Counted from the first letter of the stretch, positions 8,601 to 17,634 are shown. The stretch is 64,000 bases of DNA from Phycisphaerae bacterium (GCA_029260075.1 JAJDDY010000087.1:62001-126000), one strand, 5' to 3'. A program made the numbers and translations. Notes: generated from the letters alone by a model not told the origin.

Positions 8601-9559
8601 GTCTGGTCAACGAACTCAACCAACCGAGATCGGGCGGAGCGTTGTTCGATGTGTACCGTTACGGTGTCGATCGCATGGCTGAATGGCGTCTGACGGAACA
8701 GGGCGACGAACATGAGGCTGACGTGCGCCGCGCGGTGGCCCGTTGTCTTCCGCTGCCGCCGCGGGAGGTCGGGGACAGCGGCGACGACGTCGTGGCCCGT
8801 GTGTGCTCGCGCATCGATTTCGTCTACCCTTATCTGTCCGCTGCGTCGGTACGGGCGTCTGTGGCTGCGAGCGAGTTCAAGGGACGCTACGATTTCATGC
8901 CGGAAGGCGACGCCGGTGTTTCGGTGACTGCGTCGAATTCCGAACCCAAGCGGCGTGCGTTGTCCAGCCCATGGAATCCCGACGCAGCCGAGGAGACAGG
9001 CCACCTCGATCGCGAAGGCGCCGCCCGGCGCGGCGTGATCACCCACCGTGTGCTGGAACACCTCGATTTCACCATCGCCGTCGACACCGAAGGATTGGTT
9101 CTGGCGCTTGATCGGTTGGTCGCTGCGGGTGTGATTTCGGTCGATGATCGCGAGCTTCTGGATGGGTCGGCGCTGGGATGGTTCCTGTCGACGCCTCTGG
9201 CCGAGCGCATTCGCAGCGCCGGCGATGCCTATCGTCGGGAGTTCATGTTCATCGCTACGGAACCGGTCGACGTGTTCGATCGCGACGTGACGGCAGCCTC
9301 GGACGACCGTGTACTGGTACGCGGTGTCGTCGATGGTATCCTACCGACGGATGGCAAAATCGAAATCATCGACTTCAAGACCGACGTCGTGCGTGGCCCC
9401 GACGTCGCCCGGCGCTTTGAGCGGTACCGCCCACAAATGGCCATGTATGCGCACGCCGTCGGCCGTCTCTGGCGTTGTCGGGTGCGCACGTGTTGGATCG
9501 TGTTCCTGTCGCCGCGCGAAGTCGTGCCCTGGCACGACCCGGTCGACTCGCTTGACTAA
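5639..9559 (+). CDS. addA: AddA-like ATP-dependent helicase/nuclease (UvrD/Rep family)
   Basis: A 1306-residue protein with superfamily 1 helicase motifs in order: FTPQQQQAI and Walker A AAAGSGKT (26-33), Walker B LVDEFQD (about 447-453), VGDVKQSIYRFR (about 480), MSIHQSKGLEFP (about 850) and YVAMTRAKEKL (about 930). The C-terminus carries a RecB-type PD-(D/E)XK nuclease: GVVDGIL, then IEIIDFKTD (about 1240-1248) and YRPQMAMYA. This is the domain plan of AddA, which with AddB resects double-strand breaks for RecA-dependent repair. No AddB gene is in the window. The ATG at 5639 is preferred over upstream starts because the first 21 extra codons look non-coding. The stop TAA is formed by the first bases of a repeat element (copy B). 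Confidence 0.92.
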   Translation: MSPAISFTPQQQQAIRATGHSVIVSAAAGSGKTAVLARRCAYLVCDAPRDVRCEVDQLLVLTFTDASAAEMRGRIVDAIREAAEKNPDDARLREQVVLVDAARISTVHSFCRWVAHRWFHKVGLDPMATLLDGQEAELLRCEVIDDLLGRHYEAARDPQHPLGRPDGAAGGSTADSSGVDSTASKSGSVTNAASDALVRLIDVYGLGDDRSVTAFVRRLNEFTTSLPNPDAWLCAAHDSLIDEPQRLVADMIGELSSALLRQAEECDQVAERLVAGPEGGHFIAEQIREHGNQLRDWLGRIDLQSEAKRVVERFATVQPDIAGYAFSKKQGPRLAKDADEEDRAARKAATADRTRIKDLFERGIRKPFTLFSVKECLDGLTATAPYVATIVELVRSFRTAYAEKKRALGAIDFSDLERMAFDLLCCDGNLDKPSDVARALQDKFAHVLVDEFQDINPIQQAIIQLVSRECDADRDDNLFVVGDVKQSIYRFRLAEPALFTQRLERLGCDQSGGEAISLQMNFRSQATILEAVNLLFAELMRSDAGRIVYDDAARLQPGREENLDARAESVEVHLLERNWNAADDDHADEPEGDDDRIDDGLADPERWSPIDREAYRIGTRIQELVANHQSLVNGNPLAYRDIAVLLRAKRVNAERIANVLTALGVPAFADVSGSLLAAREVRDVLAALDVLDNMQQDIPLAAVLRSGTFGAPLTADDLAEIRLSDRSIPFHAAVRTMARAEAEGALSERLRVVLERIDRYRTDVRRRPLAEVIGHLYEREGFLAYVGGLPGGAHRRANLFKLHELARRFGSFRRQGLHRFLRYVESLAEQQQDVAVAPAVGEAEDVVRIMSIHQSKGLEFPVVFIAGLGNRLNLGDRRGRMIFERTAKIGLRVVDTEKMIEFPSVAHTLAACEVERATREEELRVLYVAMTRAKEKLILVGSMKGVASTDESSPPPPHRAPPPTNLRIVSASCPLDWIIPVLAAAPDGLVNELNQPRSGGALFDVYRYGVDRMAEWRLTEQGDEHEADVRRAVARCLPLPPREVGDSGDDVVARVCSRIDFVYPYLSAASVRASVAASEFKGRYDFMPEGDAGVSVTASNSEPKRRALSSPWNPDAAEETGHLDREGAARRGVITHRVLEHLDFTIAVDTEGLVLALDRLVAAGVISVDDRELLDGSALGWFLSTPLAERIRSAGDAYRREFMFIATEPVDVFDRDVTAASDDRVLVRGVVDGILPTDGKIEIIDFKTDVVRGPDVARRFERYRPQMAMYAHAVGRLWRCRVRTCWIVFLSPREVVPWHDPVDSLD

Positions 9560-9696
9560 CAGTCTAATGAACAAGGCCGGTATTCAATCGTGCGCCGCGA
9601 ACCCGACCGTGACAGCGTACTGCGTCCCCGTAAGAAGGGTGAAATCGTCAATGGATCACCGGCTGGAAGCCTTTGCCGCACTTTTTCAACAGTCTA
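9557..9696 (-). mobile_element. 140-bp TIR element, copy B, reverse orientation
   Basis: Begins TAACAGTCTAATGAACAAGG and ends TTTTTCAACAGTCTA; TA at both ends. Inside are CACCGGCTGGAAG and a CCCCGTAAGAAGGG palindrome. Its first three bases are the stop codon of the addA-like gene. Confidence 0.75.
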
Positions 9697-9775
9697 CTAA
9701 GACCTCAGACACAACCATCGCCCACCCATTCGCGGTTGCGTACGAAGAATCTCGTCGAACATCGGGGGGCGCTGT

Positions 9776-12700
9776 ATGACACAGGCCCACCCAGCAGAAT
9801 CGCGCGTCCGGGAGATCGGCCGAGAGATTTTCGAACTGGCTGACGCCGGCAAGGCCTCGCCCTGGCACAAGTCCTGGTGGCTGGATCACATGACGCATCT
9901 GATGGACGGCGATGTTCAACTCCGCACACGAGCGTTTCAATTCGTCGACTGCCTTCCGACGTTGCGTACCAACGGCGACATAGCTCGTCACGTAGCCGAA
10001 TTCTTCAACGCCGAACAGGTCAACCTTCCCCGTTGGGTTGGCGAGTTGATTAGCTCGAAGAGTTTGGGTTCGCTGCGCGCGAGCGTGATGGGTCGCTTCG
10101 CTCGTTTCTCCGCGACGCAGATGGCCGGTCGGTTCATCACGGGATACGACATCCCCAGCGCGATCAAGACGATTCGTCGCCTTCGCAACCAGAAGATGGG
10201 TTTCACGCTGGACGTGCTCGGCGAATCGACAACCAGCAACGCCCAGGCTGATCGATACGCCGGGGTCTACCACGATCTGATTGAGCGGTTGGTGCCCATC
10301 GTCGGCAAATGGTCGCCGGTGGCGATGATCGACCGTGACGCTTCCGGTCCGATGCCCAGGGCCAACTTTTCGATCAAGCTTACCGGTTTGGACCCGCATT
10401 TCGACGCAATTGATCCGGAGCGGTCGGTTCGTGTTGTGTCCGAGCGATTGCGCCCGCTCTTGCGCAGCGCCCAGCGTGTCGGCGCTTTCGTCAACATCGA
10501 CGTGGAGTCATACAAACACCGCGATCTGGCCGTCGCGGTGTTCAAGCACGTGTTGATGGAAGACGAATTTCGCGACTGGTGCGACGTCGGCATCGTCGTA
10601 CAAGCATACCTGAAAGACGCGGAAGATTGTCTGTCCGGTCTTCTTGCGTGGGGACGGCAGCGCGCCTCTCGCTTTGCGATTCGTCTGGTCAAGGGTGCAT
10701 ACTGGGACGCGGAAACAGCCGCAGCCGTACGCCACTACACTGCGCCGCCGGTGTGGATCAACAAATGGGAATCCGACGCGTGCTACGAGCGGGCGACCGT
10801 CACGATGCTGGCGTCCACCGATCTGATTCGCCCGGCGTTCGCAAGCCATAACGTCCGTTCATTGGCCTACGTCATGGCGGCTGCTGAGCGGTTGGGCGTG
10901 TCGACGCGCGGGTATGAATTACAAATGTTGTTCGGCATGGGGGACGCGCTCAAGACGGCGTTGGCGTCGTGTGGTCAGTGCGTGCGCATCTATTGCCCCT
11001 ACGGTGATCTGATGCCAGGCATGGGTTACCTGATTCGGCGATTGCTGGAGAACACCTCGAACGAGGGATTCCTAAGTCAAACGTACAACGATCGCGGTCA
11101 GCATGACCGCTTGCTTGCGAATCCGGCCACGCATCGCCGACCCAGCGGTCCGCTGCCGCGCCGGGACTATCGCGATACCGATCCGGAGGAACCAATGTCG
11201 TCCTTTCAAAACGCCACGAACACCAACTTCGCGAAATCTGACAATCGCGAGAAACTGCTCGGTGCCCTCGAATACGTTAGCGGTGAGAGTGGGCGCAACC
11301 ATCCGCTGATCATCGGTGGGCAAAACGTGACGACGAGCGATTGGTTCGCGTCGGTCAACCCGTCCCGCTCGACCGAAGTCATCGGGCGCATCGCGCAGGC
11401 GACCAGAACCGAAGTCGACCGGGCGATCGGCTGCGCACGTGACGCTTTTACCATCTGGCGGAACACGCCCGTCGCGGAGCGGGCCAATCTCTTGCGGCGA
11501 GTGGCTGAACGGATTGAGACCCGCCGATTCGAGCTGGCGGCGACGATCATTCTTGAAGTGGGCAAACCCTGGCGTGAAGCCGACGCCGACGTGACCGAAG
11601 CCGTCGACCACTGGCGATACTACGCCGATCAGATCGAGCGCATCGAATCGCGACCGCGCATCCGCAACATCCCCGGCGAGAACAACATGCTGTCGTACAC
11701 CCCCAAGGGGGTGTGTGCAGTGCTGTCTCCGTGGTCCTTTCCGCTTGCGATCCTCAGCGGCATGACCAGCGCCGCACTTGCGGGAGGGAACACCGTCGTC
11801 ATCAAGCCGGCCCGGCAGTCGGCGGTGACGGCGGGGAAGCTTGTGGGTATCGCGCACGACGTCGGCATTCCGCCCGGCGTGATCAACTTTCTTCCGGGCG
11901 ACGGCGCGACGATCGGTGGATACCTTGTTGAGCATGGCGATGTCAACGTCGTGGCATTCACAGGTTCGTGTGAAGTGGGTGCCGAGGTCATTCGCTCCGG
12001 CGCCGTCGTGCGACCGGACCAATCGTTCATAAAAAAAATGATCGTGGAGATGGGCGGCAAGAACGCGATCATCGTGGACGACGACGCCGACCTCGATGGG
12101 GCTGTCTCCGCCATCGTCGAGTCGGCGTTTTCCTACGCCGGTCAAAAGTGCAGCAGTTGCAGCCGGCTCATCGTGCTCGACGGCGTCTATGATCAACTGC
12201 TGTCCAGATTGCGCGAGGCGGCGGCGAGCGTACCCATCGGTCCGGCTGATCAACCGTCGACCTTGGTCGGACCGCTGATCGACGAATCCGCCCGCGCCCG
12301 CGTCCGTGCGTTCATGGAAGCGGGTAAACGTGAGGGTCGCCTGCTGATAGAAGGCAAACTTCCGGACGGGTGCGATCGCGGATTCTTCGTACCGCCCGCG
12401 ATATTTGTGGACTTGAAGCCCGACGCCCGCCTCTTTCAAGAGGAAATCTTCGGACCCATACTGGCCGTCGCGCGTGCGGTCGACTTCGACGAAGCCATCA
12501 CCATGGCCAACCAAAGTCGCTACGCCTTGACCGGCGGCGTCTTCTCGCGAAGTCCGGCGAATATCGAACAAGCACGTCGTGACTTTGCCGTTGGCAATCT
12601 GTACATCAACCGCCGCATTACCAGTTCGCAGGTGGACGCCCAACCGTTCGGCGGATTCAAACTCAGCGGGACAGGCGTCAAAGCCGGATCGCCTGACTAT

Positions 12701-12790
12701 CTCTTGCACTTCATGGACGCCCGGTGCATCACCGAACACACGGCCCGCAGTGGATTTGTGCCGAACGAGCAAACCACCGAAGTGTCGTAG
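9776..12790 (+). CDS. putA: Bifunctional proline dehydrogenase / L-glutamate gamma-semialdehyde dehydrogenase
   Basis: The 1004-residue protein oxidises proline to glutamate in two steps. The N-terminal half is the FAD-dependent proline dehydrogenase barrel, with RLVKGAYWDAE (about 302) and the end motif RRLLENTSNEGF (about 421). The C-terminal half, from about residue 490, is an NAD-dependent aldehyde dehydrogenase: SPWSFPLA, KPARQSA, VAFTGS, EMGGKN (about 757) and AGQKCSSCSR with the catalytic Cys (about 790). There is no ribbon-helix-helix DNA-binding domain at the N-terminus, so it is a bifunctional, not trifunctional, PutA and probably does not repress its own gene. The ATG follows a G-rich ribosome site (GGGGGGCGCTGT). 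It stands alone, with repeat-rich DNA on both sides. Confidence 0.93.
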   Translation: MTQAHPAESRVREIGREIFELADAGKASPWHKSWWLDHMTHLMDGDVQLRTRAFQFVDCLPTLRTNGDIARHVAEFFNAEQVNLPRWVGELISSKSLGSLRASVMGRFARFSATQMAGRFITGYDIPSAIKTIRRLRNQKMGFTLDVLGESTTSNAQADRYAGVYHDLIERLVPIVGKWSPVAMIDRDASGPMPRANFSIKLTGLDPHFDAIDPERSVRVVSERLRPLLRSAQRVGAFVNIDVESYKHRDLAVAVFKHVLMEDEFRDWCDVGIVVQAYLKDAEDCLSGLLAWGRQRASRFAIRLVKGAYWDAETAAAVRHYTAPPVWINKWESDACYERATVTMLASTDLIRPAFASHNVRSLAYVMAAAERLGVSTRGYELQMLFGMGDALKTALASCGQCVRIYCPYGDLMPGMGYLIRRLLENTSNEGFLSQTYNDRGQHDRLLANPATHRRPSGPLPRRDYRDTDPEEPMSSFQNATNTNFAKSDNREKLLGALEYVSGESGRNHPLIIGGQNVTTSDWFASVNPSRSTEVIGRIAQATRTEVDRAIGCARDAFTIWRNTPVAERANLLRRVAERIETRRFELAATIILEVGKPWREADADVTEAVDHWRYYADQIERIESRPRIRNIPGENNMLSYTPKGVCAVLSPWSFPLAILSGMTSAALAGGNTVVIKPARQSAVTAGKLVGIAHDVGIPPGVINFLPGDGATIGGYLVEHGDVNVVAFTGSCEVGAEVIRSGAVVRPDQSFIKKMIVEMGGKNAIIVDDDADLDGAVSAIVESAFSYAGQKCSSCSRLIVLDGVYDQLLSRLREAAASVPIGPADQPSTLVGPLIDESARARVRAFMEAGKREGRLLIEGKLPDGCDRGFFVPPAIFVDLKPDARLFQEEIFGPILAVARAVDFDEAITMANQSRYALTGGVFSRSPANIEQARRDFAVGNLYINRRITSSQVDAQPFGGFKLSGTGVKAGSPDYLLHFMDARCITEHTARSGFVPNEQTTEVS

Positions 12791-12835
12791 CGCATCGCTA
12801 CGACTTGGATGGTGGTTGACATTCTTGTGTGGCAC

Positions 12836-13082
12836 CGCTGGTGCGTGAACCGCTGGTGCGTGAATCCTTTCTCGCGCCACAACCGCTGGTGCGTGAATCC
12901 CTTCTCGCACCCATGTCCGCGCGAATCCCTTCACGTGGGCCGCCGGAACGATGGAATGCAGGATGGGAATCCTGCTGGGCGGAGGGACAAGATAGGAATC
13001 TCGTCCCAGCGAGTCCCCCACGGCTAAAGCCTCCGCTGGTGCGCGAATCCTTTCCTGCTGGTGCGTGAATCCCTTCTCGCAC
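12836..13082. repeat. Cluster of small covarying hairpins
   Basis: Several units of the CTGGTGCGTGAATCC type, one with CTTTCTCGCACC pairing, one GGGACA-type unit at about 12980, and looser copies. The region 12791-13282 contains no supported gene. Confidence 0.7.
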
Positions 13083-13144
13083 CCACAACCGCGTGAATCC
13101 CGTTGACATTCTTGTGTGGCACCCGCTTCCGGCCGCTGACGATC

Positions 13145-13195
13145 TTGTGTGGCACCGGCTTCCAGCCGGTGATCCCATTAGCTTTTTCCCTTTCC
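13145..13195 (+). repeat. Fragment of the 140-bp TIR element (copy C)
   Basis: Core TGTGTGGCACCGGCTTCCAG then GTGATCCCATTAGC; no terminal inverted repeats remain. Confidence 0.65.
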
Positions 13196-13282
13196 AGCGA
13201 AAATACAGTACGTTGACACGCAGCGGAAACGGGTGCGTCAACAGAGTAACCAACTCATTCGACAAGCAGTTAGGAGAACATA

Positions 13283-14635
13283 ATGCGGACTCAATTATTG
13301 ATCATGGTCTTGGCAGCGCTAACTCAGGTGGCTGGCGCGACGGCGTGGGAGGGCGTTACGGTCAACCATCGGGCTGACCTAGCCGGCGCGGTTGATCAGC
13401 AGGTCGCCAGCGATCTCGATACTTTGCTCGCCTTCTACACCGACCTGCACACCCACCCCGAGCTGTCGCTGAACGAGCACAAATCATCCACGAAAATCGC
13501 GGCGCGACTTACGTCGATGGGTTACGACGTGACCACCGACGTCGGCGGTACGGGCGTCGTGGGGTTGATGCGCAACGGATCCGGACCCACGGTGCTTGTG
13601 CGCGGCGATATGGACGCCCTTCCCATCATGGAAGAAACCGGCCTCGCGTATGCAAGCCAGGTTCGCGTCAAAAACGCAACCGATCAGACGGTGGGCGTCA
13701 TGCATGCCTGTGGACACGACGTGCATCAAACCTGCCTCGTGGGAACTGCCAGCCTGCTGGCCAAGTTCAAAGATCGCTGGCGCGGTACGGTGATGATCAT
13801 CGCTCAACCGGCCGAGGAAATCGGCGCGGGCGCCCGCATGATGATCGAAGATGGATTGTTCAGCCGTTTCCCCAAGCCCGATAGCTGCATCGCCCTACAC
13901 GTATCCGCCAGTCACCCGGCGGGCGTGGTTTCGTACACACCGGGCTGGGCGCTCGCGAATGTGGACTCGGTGGACATTACGATTTTCGGTCGCGGCGGGC
14001 ATGGCTCGCGGCCACACGAAACCGTCGACCCGGTGCTCATCGCGTCGCACGTCGTCGTCGCCTTGCAGAGCATCGTCAGCCGCCGATTGGACCCGACGCT
14101 GCCGGGCGTGATCACCGTCGGCAGCATCCACGCCGGCTCCAAACACAACATCATCTCCAACGAAGCCAAGCTGCAAATCACCGTGCGGTCCTACGCCGAC
14201 GAAGTGCGTAAGCTTCTTTTGGACGGCATCCGCGAGGTGACCATCAACACCGCAAGAGCGCTGGGCTGCGAGAAAGATCCGTCGGTCGTCTTTCGCGACC
14301 ACGAGTTTACGCCGTCGACCTACAACGACCCGGCGCTGACCGAAGCCGCAGCCGGCGTGTTTGCGCAAGTGATTGGTTCGGACCGCGTGGTCGAGCGCGA
14401 TGCGGTAATGGGCGGCGAAGACTTCAGTCGTTACATGCGCGAGCTGAAGGTGCCGGGGTTGATTTTCTGGCTTGGCAGCGTGCCGCAAGAACGCTACGAC
14501 GCGAGCCTGAAGACAGGCGGTACGCCACTACCGTCGCTACACTCAAGCAAGTATTACCCCGACCCCAAGCCAACCATCGAAACCGGCGTGCGGTGTTTGA
14601 CGTCGCTGGCGCTTTCGCTATTGGATAAGAAGTAA
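13283..14635 (+). CDS. Secreted M20-family amidohydrolase / carboxypeptidase
   Basis: The protein has 450 residues and begins with a signal peptide (MRTQLLIMVLAALTQ, cleavage near AGATA-W). The M20D zinc-hydrolase motifs are RGDMDALPIMEETGL (about 107-121), HACGHDVH (about 140-147), AQPAEEIGAGA (about 172) and GGEDFSRY near residue 376. Members of this family hydrolyse N-acyl amino acids or related amides (hippurate, indole-acetyl amino acids). The dimerisation domain is expected between about 200 and 310. The start ATG is preceded by TAGGAGAACATA, a good ribosome site. No operon partner is evident; export to the periplasm is inferred from the signal peptide. Confidence 0.9.
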   Translation: MRTQLLIMVLAALTQVAGATAWEGVTVNHRADLAGAVDQQVASDLDTLLAFYTDLHTHPELSLNEHKSSTKIAARLTSMGYDVTTDVGGTGVVGLMRNGSGPTVLVRGDMDALPIMEETGLAYASQVRVKNATDQTVGVMHACGHDVHQTCLVGTASLLAKFKDRWRGTVMIIAQPAEEIGAGARMMIEDGLFSRFPKPDSCIALHVSASHPAGVVSYTPGWALANVDSVDITIFGRGGHGSRPHETVDPVLIASHVVVALQSIVSRRLDPTLPGVITVGSIHAGSKHNIISNEAKLQITVRSYADEVRKLLLDGIREVTINTARALGCEKDPSVVFRDHEFTPSTYNDPALTEAAAGVFAQVIGSDRVVERDAVMGGEDFSRYMRELKVPGLIFWLGSVPQERYDASLKTGGTPLPSLHSSKYYPDPKPTIETGVRCLTSLALSLLDKK

Positions 14636-14689
14636 TCGCGTTTTCGCTACGGCGCAGGCGCGTGCTATCACTACAGCGCAAAGTCGCCG

Positions 14690-14765
14690 TGGACCCGTAG
14701 CGCAGGCATCTTGCCTGCATCGTAATCGCGCGTAAGGCAGGCTGGAAGCCTGCGGTACAAGTAAA
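14690..14765. repeat. Palindromic intergenic repeat (GCAGGC type)
   Basis: Two small palindromes, GCAGGCATCTTGCCTGC and GGCAGGCTGGAAGCCTGC, stand about 15 bases apart just upstream of the dehydrogenase gene. Confidence 0.6.
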
Positions 14766-14842
14766 TTGTGCGGAGGGTTATGACCAAACTTCGCAGTCCA
14801 ACATAGAATCCGAACAACATGTGACGTAACGAAAGGAATCGT

Positions 14843-16057
14843 GTGAAATCAATTGCCGTAGTCGGAGCGGGAACGATGGGGGCGGGGATTGCGCAGCTTG
14901 CGGCTAAGCATGGCTGTCGCGTGCGGCTTATCGATGTGAATGCGGATGTGCTGAACGGTGCGATGGAGGGTATCGGCAAGCGGTTCGATCGATCGGTGGA
15001 GAAGGGACGCATTACCGCTGCCGAACGCAACGATATGCTCGCGCGGATCGAGCCGAGCGGCGCGATGGCCGACCTGCCGGACGTCGAACTCGCCATCGAA
15101 GCCGTCGTCGAAGATCTTTCAATCAAACACAAAGTCTTCGCCGCGATGGAAGCAGCTACGCCCGCTTCGGCTGTGCTGGCCACCAACACGTCGTCGCTGC
15201 CGATCACGAAAATAGCCGAAGCCGTTAGCGATCCCGCGCGTGTCGTGGGCATGCACTTCTTCAACCCGGCGCCGGTCATGCCGTTGGTCGAGGTGATCGC
15301 CGGCGAGCGGAGTGACGTCAAGAACGTCGATCTCGCTTTCAATGCCGCACTTTCGTTTGGGAAAATCCCAGTTCGAGCGAAGGATACGCCTGGTTTCATT
15401 GTCAACCGCGTGGCACGCGGGTTCTATCTTGAGGCGCTGCGGCTATTGGGTGAAGGCGTGGCCGGCGTCGATGAGATTGATCGTGTACTCAAAAACCACG
15501 TGGGTTTTCGGATGGGTCCGTTCGAACTAATGGACCTGATCGGCGTCGACGTGAACCTCGACGTAAGCACGAGCGTGTGGGAGCAGATGGACAAGCACGC
15601 ACGTTTCACGCCGCACGACATTCAGCGCGAACTCGTAGCCGCCGGACACTTTGGCCGAAAGACGGGGCGCGGGTTCTACGTTCACGAGGACGGCGGTATG
15701 CTCCCGGCGCACGCCGTGGATCGACGCAGTTTCGAATTGTCGCCGCTGATGGCCGACGCGATGCTCGTCTTTTCCACCAAGGCGGGTGCGGTTGATGCGA
15801 GCGGGACGGAGCAGTACATATTGTGTCGAATTCTCGGGGCTATCTTCAACGAAGCGGGCTGGGCGTACTCGCTCGGCGTAGCCACCAGCGACGACATCGA
15901 CACCGCCATGATCAAAGGGACGAATTATCCGAAGGGTCCGCTGGCGTGGGCGGACGAAATCGGCCATCGTACGGTGCGCGGTGTGCTCAAGGTGCTCAAC
16001 GAGGTGGCTGGCGACAACCGGTATGAGCCCGCGCCACTGCTGGCGAAGGCTGAGTGA
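14843..16057 (+). CDS. 3-hydroxyacyl-CoA dehydrogenase
   Basis: A 404-residue NAD-dependent dehydrogenase of beta-oxidation or butanoate metabolism. The Rossmann motif GAGTMGAG is at residues 8-15; EAVVEDLSIK (about 87) and GMHFFNPAPVMPLVEV (about 136, catalytic His) follow, with DTPGFIVNR (about 178) opening the C-terminal domain. It is longer than the 280-residue one-domain enzymes because a second 3HCDH C-terminal domain follows from about 300, where SLGVATSDDIDTAMIKGTNYPKG is split across the substrate site. The start is GTG after GAAAGGAATC. The thiolase at 16438 on the same strand is a plausible pathway partner, although about 380 bases of hairpin repeats lie between. Confidence 0.9.
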   Translation: MKSIAVVGAGTMGAGIAQLAAKHGCRVRLIDVNADVLNGAMEGIGKRFDRSVEKGRITAAERNDMLARIEPSGAMADLPDVELAIEAVVEDLSIKHKVFAAMEAATPASAVLATNTSSLPITKIAEAVSDPARVVGMHFFNPAPVMPLVEVIAGERSDVKNVDLAFNAALSFGKIPVRAKDTPGFIVNRVARGFYLEALRLLGEGVAGVDEIDRVLKNHVGFRMGPFELMDLIGVDVNLDVSTSVWEQMDKHARFTPHDIQRELVAAGHFGRKTGRGFYVHEDGGMLPAHAVDRRSFELSPLMADAMLVFSTKAGAVDASGTEQYILCRILGAIFNEAGWAYSLGVATSDDIDTAMIKGTNYPKGPLAWADEIGHRTVRGVLKVLNEVAGDNRYEPAPLLAKAE

Positions 16058-16082
16058 AGGAGCGGGTACCGTGTCGTGGGCG

Positions 16083-16405
16083 AGTAGGGACGAGATAGGA
16101 ATCACGTCCCAGCATGTATGGGATAAAGGAATCATGTCTCAGCATGTAGGGGCGAGATAGGCATCCCGCTGGTGCGAGAATCCTTTCTCGCACCCATCTT
16201 TGCGGGAATCCCTTCCCGCACGCTTCCGGCGCCGTCGGACGCAAGGAAGGGTTCGCTGATCGAACGTAGGGACGAGATAGGAATCACGTCCCAGCATGTA
16301 TCGAATATAGGAATCACGTCTCAGCATGTAGGGGCGAGGCAGGAATCACGTCCCAGCATACGTAGGGACGAGATAGGAATCACGTCCGAGCGTTTGCTAC
16401 GACGT
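16083..16405. repeat. Array of covarying hairpins (GGGACG and GGTGCG types)
   Basis: At least five units. A clear one is at 16087-16110: stem GGGACG/CGTCCC around loop agataggaatca, then AGCATGTA. At 16166 a GGTGCG/CGCACC unit and at 16200 a TGCGGG/CCCGCA unit occur. Between the two genes (16058-16437) nothing codes. Confidence 0.85.
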
Positions 16406-16437
16406 GACGCGGTGGGGCTTACACACGGGAACGAACT

Positions 16438-17634
16438 ATGCGACAAGCGGTGGTGATTGATGCGGTGCGGACGCCGGTGGGTCGATATGGCGGATCACTC
16501 GCGATGGTCCGGCCCGACGATCTGGCGGCGCTGGTCATACGTGAACTCGTTGCGCGAACCGGGATCGACGCAGCGCTGATCGACGACGTCTACTTCGGCG
16601 CAGCCAACCAAGCTGGTGAAGACAATCGCAACCTCGCGCGGATGGCATCGCTGTTGGCTGGACTACCTGAGTCTGTGCCCGGATCGACGATTAACCGCCT
16701 ATGTGCATCGAGTCTCGACGCGATCAATATCGCCGCGCGGATGATCGAAGCCGACCACGGCGATGTGATGATCGCCGGTGGTGTCGAGAGCATGTCACGG
16801 GCCCCGTTTGTTATGGCTAAGGGAACTGCGGCGTTTTCGCGCACGGCCGAGATGTACGACACGACTATGGGCTGGCGATTCACCAACCCCAAGCTGGCTG
16901 CGATGCACCAACCGTATTCGATGGGCGAGACGGCTGAAAACGTCGCGAGTAAGTATGAGATATCTCGCGAGCAACAGGACGAGTTCGCCTGCGGGTCGCA
17001 GATGAAGTGTCGCAGTGCGATCGAGGGCGGGCGGTTCGCCGACGAGATCGTCTCCGTGGAAGTGCCGCAGCGCAAGGGCGATCCGATCGTCGTCGATCGC
17101 GATCAGCACCCGCGTCCCGAGACCACGATGGAAGGGCTAGCCAAGCTCCGCCCGGCGTTCACCAAGGGCGGAACCGTCACAGCCGGCAACTCGTCGGGGA
17201 TTAACGACGGCTCGGCCGCGCTGCTGATCGTCGAGGCGAAGACGGCGGAAAAGCTTGGGCTGAGTGTGCTGGCGATCGTGGGTAAGTCGGCCACCGCCGG
17301 GGTCGATCCGGCGTGCATGGGCCTCGGGCCGATACCCGCGACGCAAAAGGCGCTGACCCGCGCCGGTCTGTCCATGGCCGACGTCGATCTTATCGAGCTA
17401 AACGAAGCCTTCGCCGCTCAAGCAATCCCCTGCATGAGCGAACTCGACATCGACCCATCCAAGGTCAACGTCAACGGCGGAGCAATAGCCCTGGGGCACC
17501 CACTAGGATGCAGTGGGGCGCGCATCGTGACGACGCTTCTACACGAAATGAAACGCCGCAAAGCCAAGAGAGGCCTGGCCACAATGTGCGTCGGCGTAGG
17601 GCAAGGTGTGGCGACTATCTTCGAGCGGGTGTAG
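16438..17634 (+). CDS. Thiolase (acetyl-CoA acyltransferase, 3-oxoadipyl-CoA thiolase-like)
   Basis: The 398-residue protein has all thiolase landmarks: nucleophile Cys89 in NRLCASSLDAI, the NEAFAAQ loop (about 322), catalytic His in GGAIALGHPLGCSG (about 347-360), and the second Cys in MCVGVGQG (about 386). The VRTPVGRYGG start and the NRLCASSL form resemble 3-oxoadipyl-CoA thiolases (PcaF/PaaJ), but many beta-oxidation thiolases look alike, so substrate is not settled. It ends 20 bases inside the oppositely oriented membrane gene at 17615 (convergent overlap). Upstream lies a hairpin array, then the hydroxyacyl-CoA dehydrogenase gene. Confidence 0.9.
   Translation: MRQAVVIDAVRTPVGRYGGSLAMVRPDDLAALVIRELVARTGIDAALIDDVYFGAANQAGEDNRNLARMASLLAGLPESVPGSTINRLCASSLDAINIAARMIEADHGDVMIAGGVESMSRAPFVMAKGTAAFSRTAEMYDTTMGWRFTNPKLAAMHQPYSMGETAENVASKYEISREQQDEFACGSQMKCRSAIEGGRFADEIVSVEVPQRKGDPIVVDRDQHPRPETTMEGLAKLRPAFTKGGTVTAGNSSGINDGSAALLIVEAKTAEKLGLSVLAIVGKSATAGVDPACMGLGPIPATQKALTRAGLSMADVDLIELNEAFAAQAIPCMSELDIDPSKVNVNGGAIALGHPLGCSGARIVTTLLHEMKRRKAKRGLATMCVGVGQGVATIFERV

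Noticed and set aside
6938-9061. Long open frame of 707 codons on the strand opposite the addA-like gene
   Set aside because: It is a shadow of a high-GC gene; the addA frame has all helicase motifs and the antisense protein has no family likeness.
11072-13021. 649-codon open frame opposite putA
   Set aside because: Antisense of a clear PRODH/P5C dehydrogenase gene; low-complexity His/Arg-rich translation without domains.
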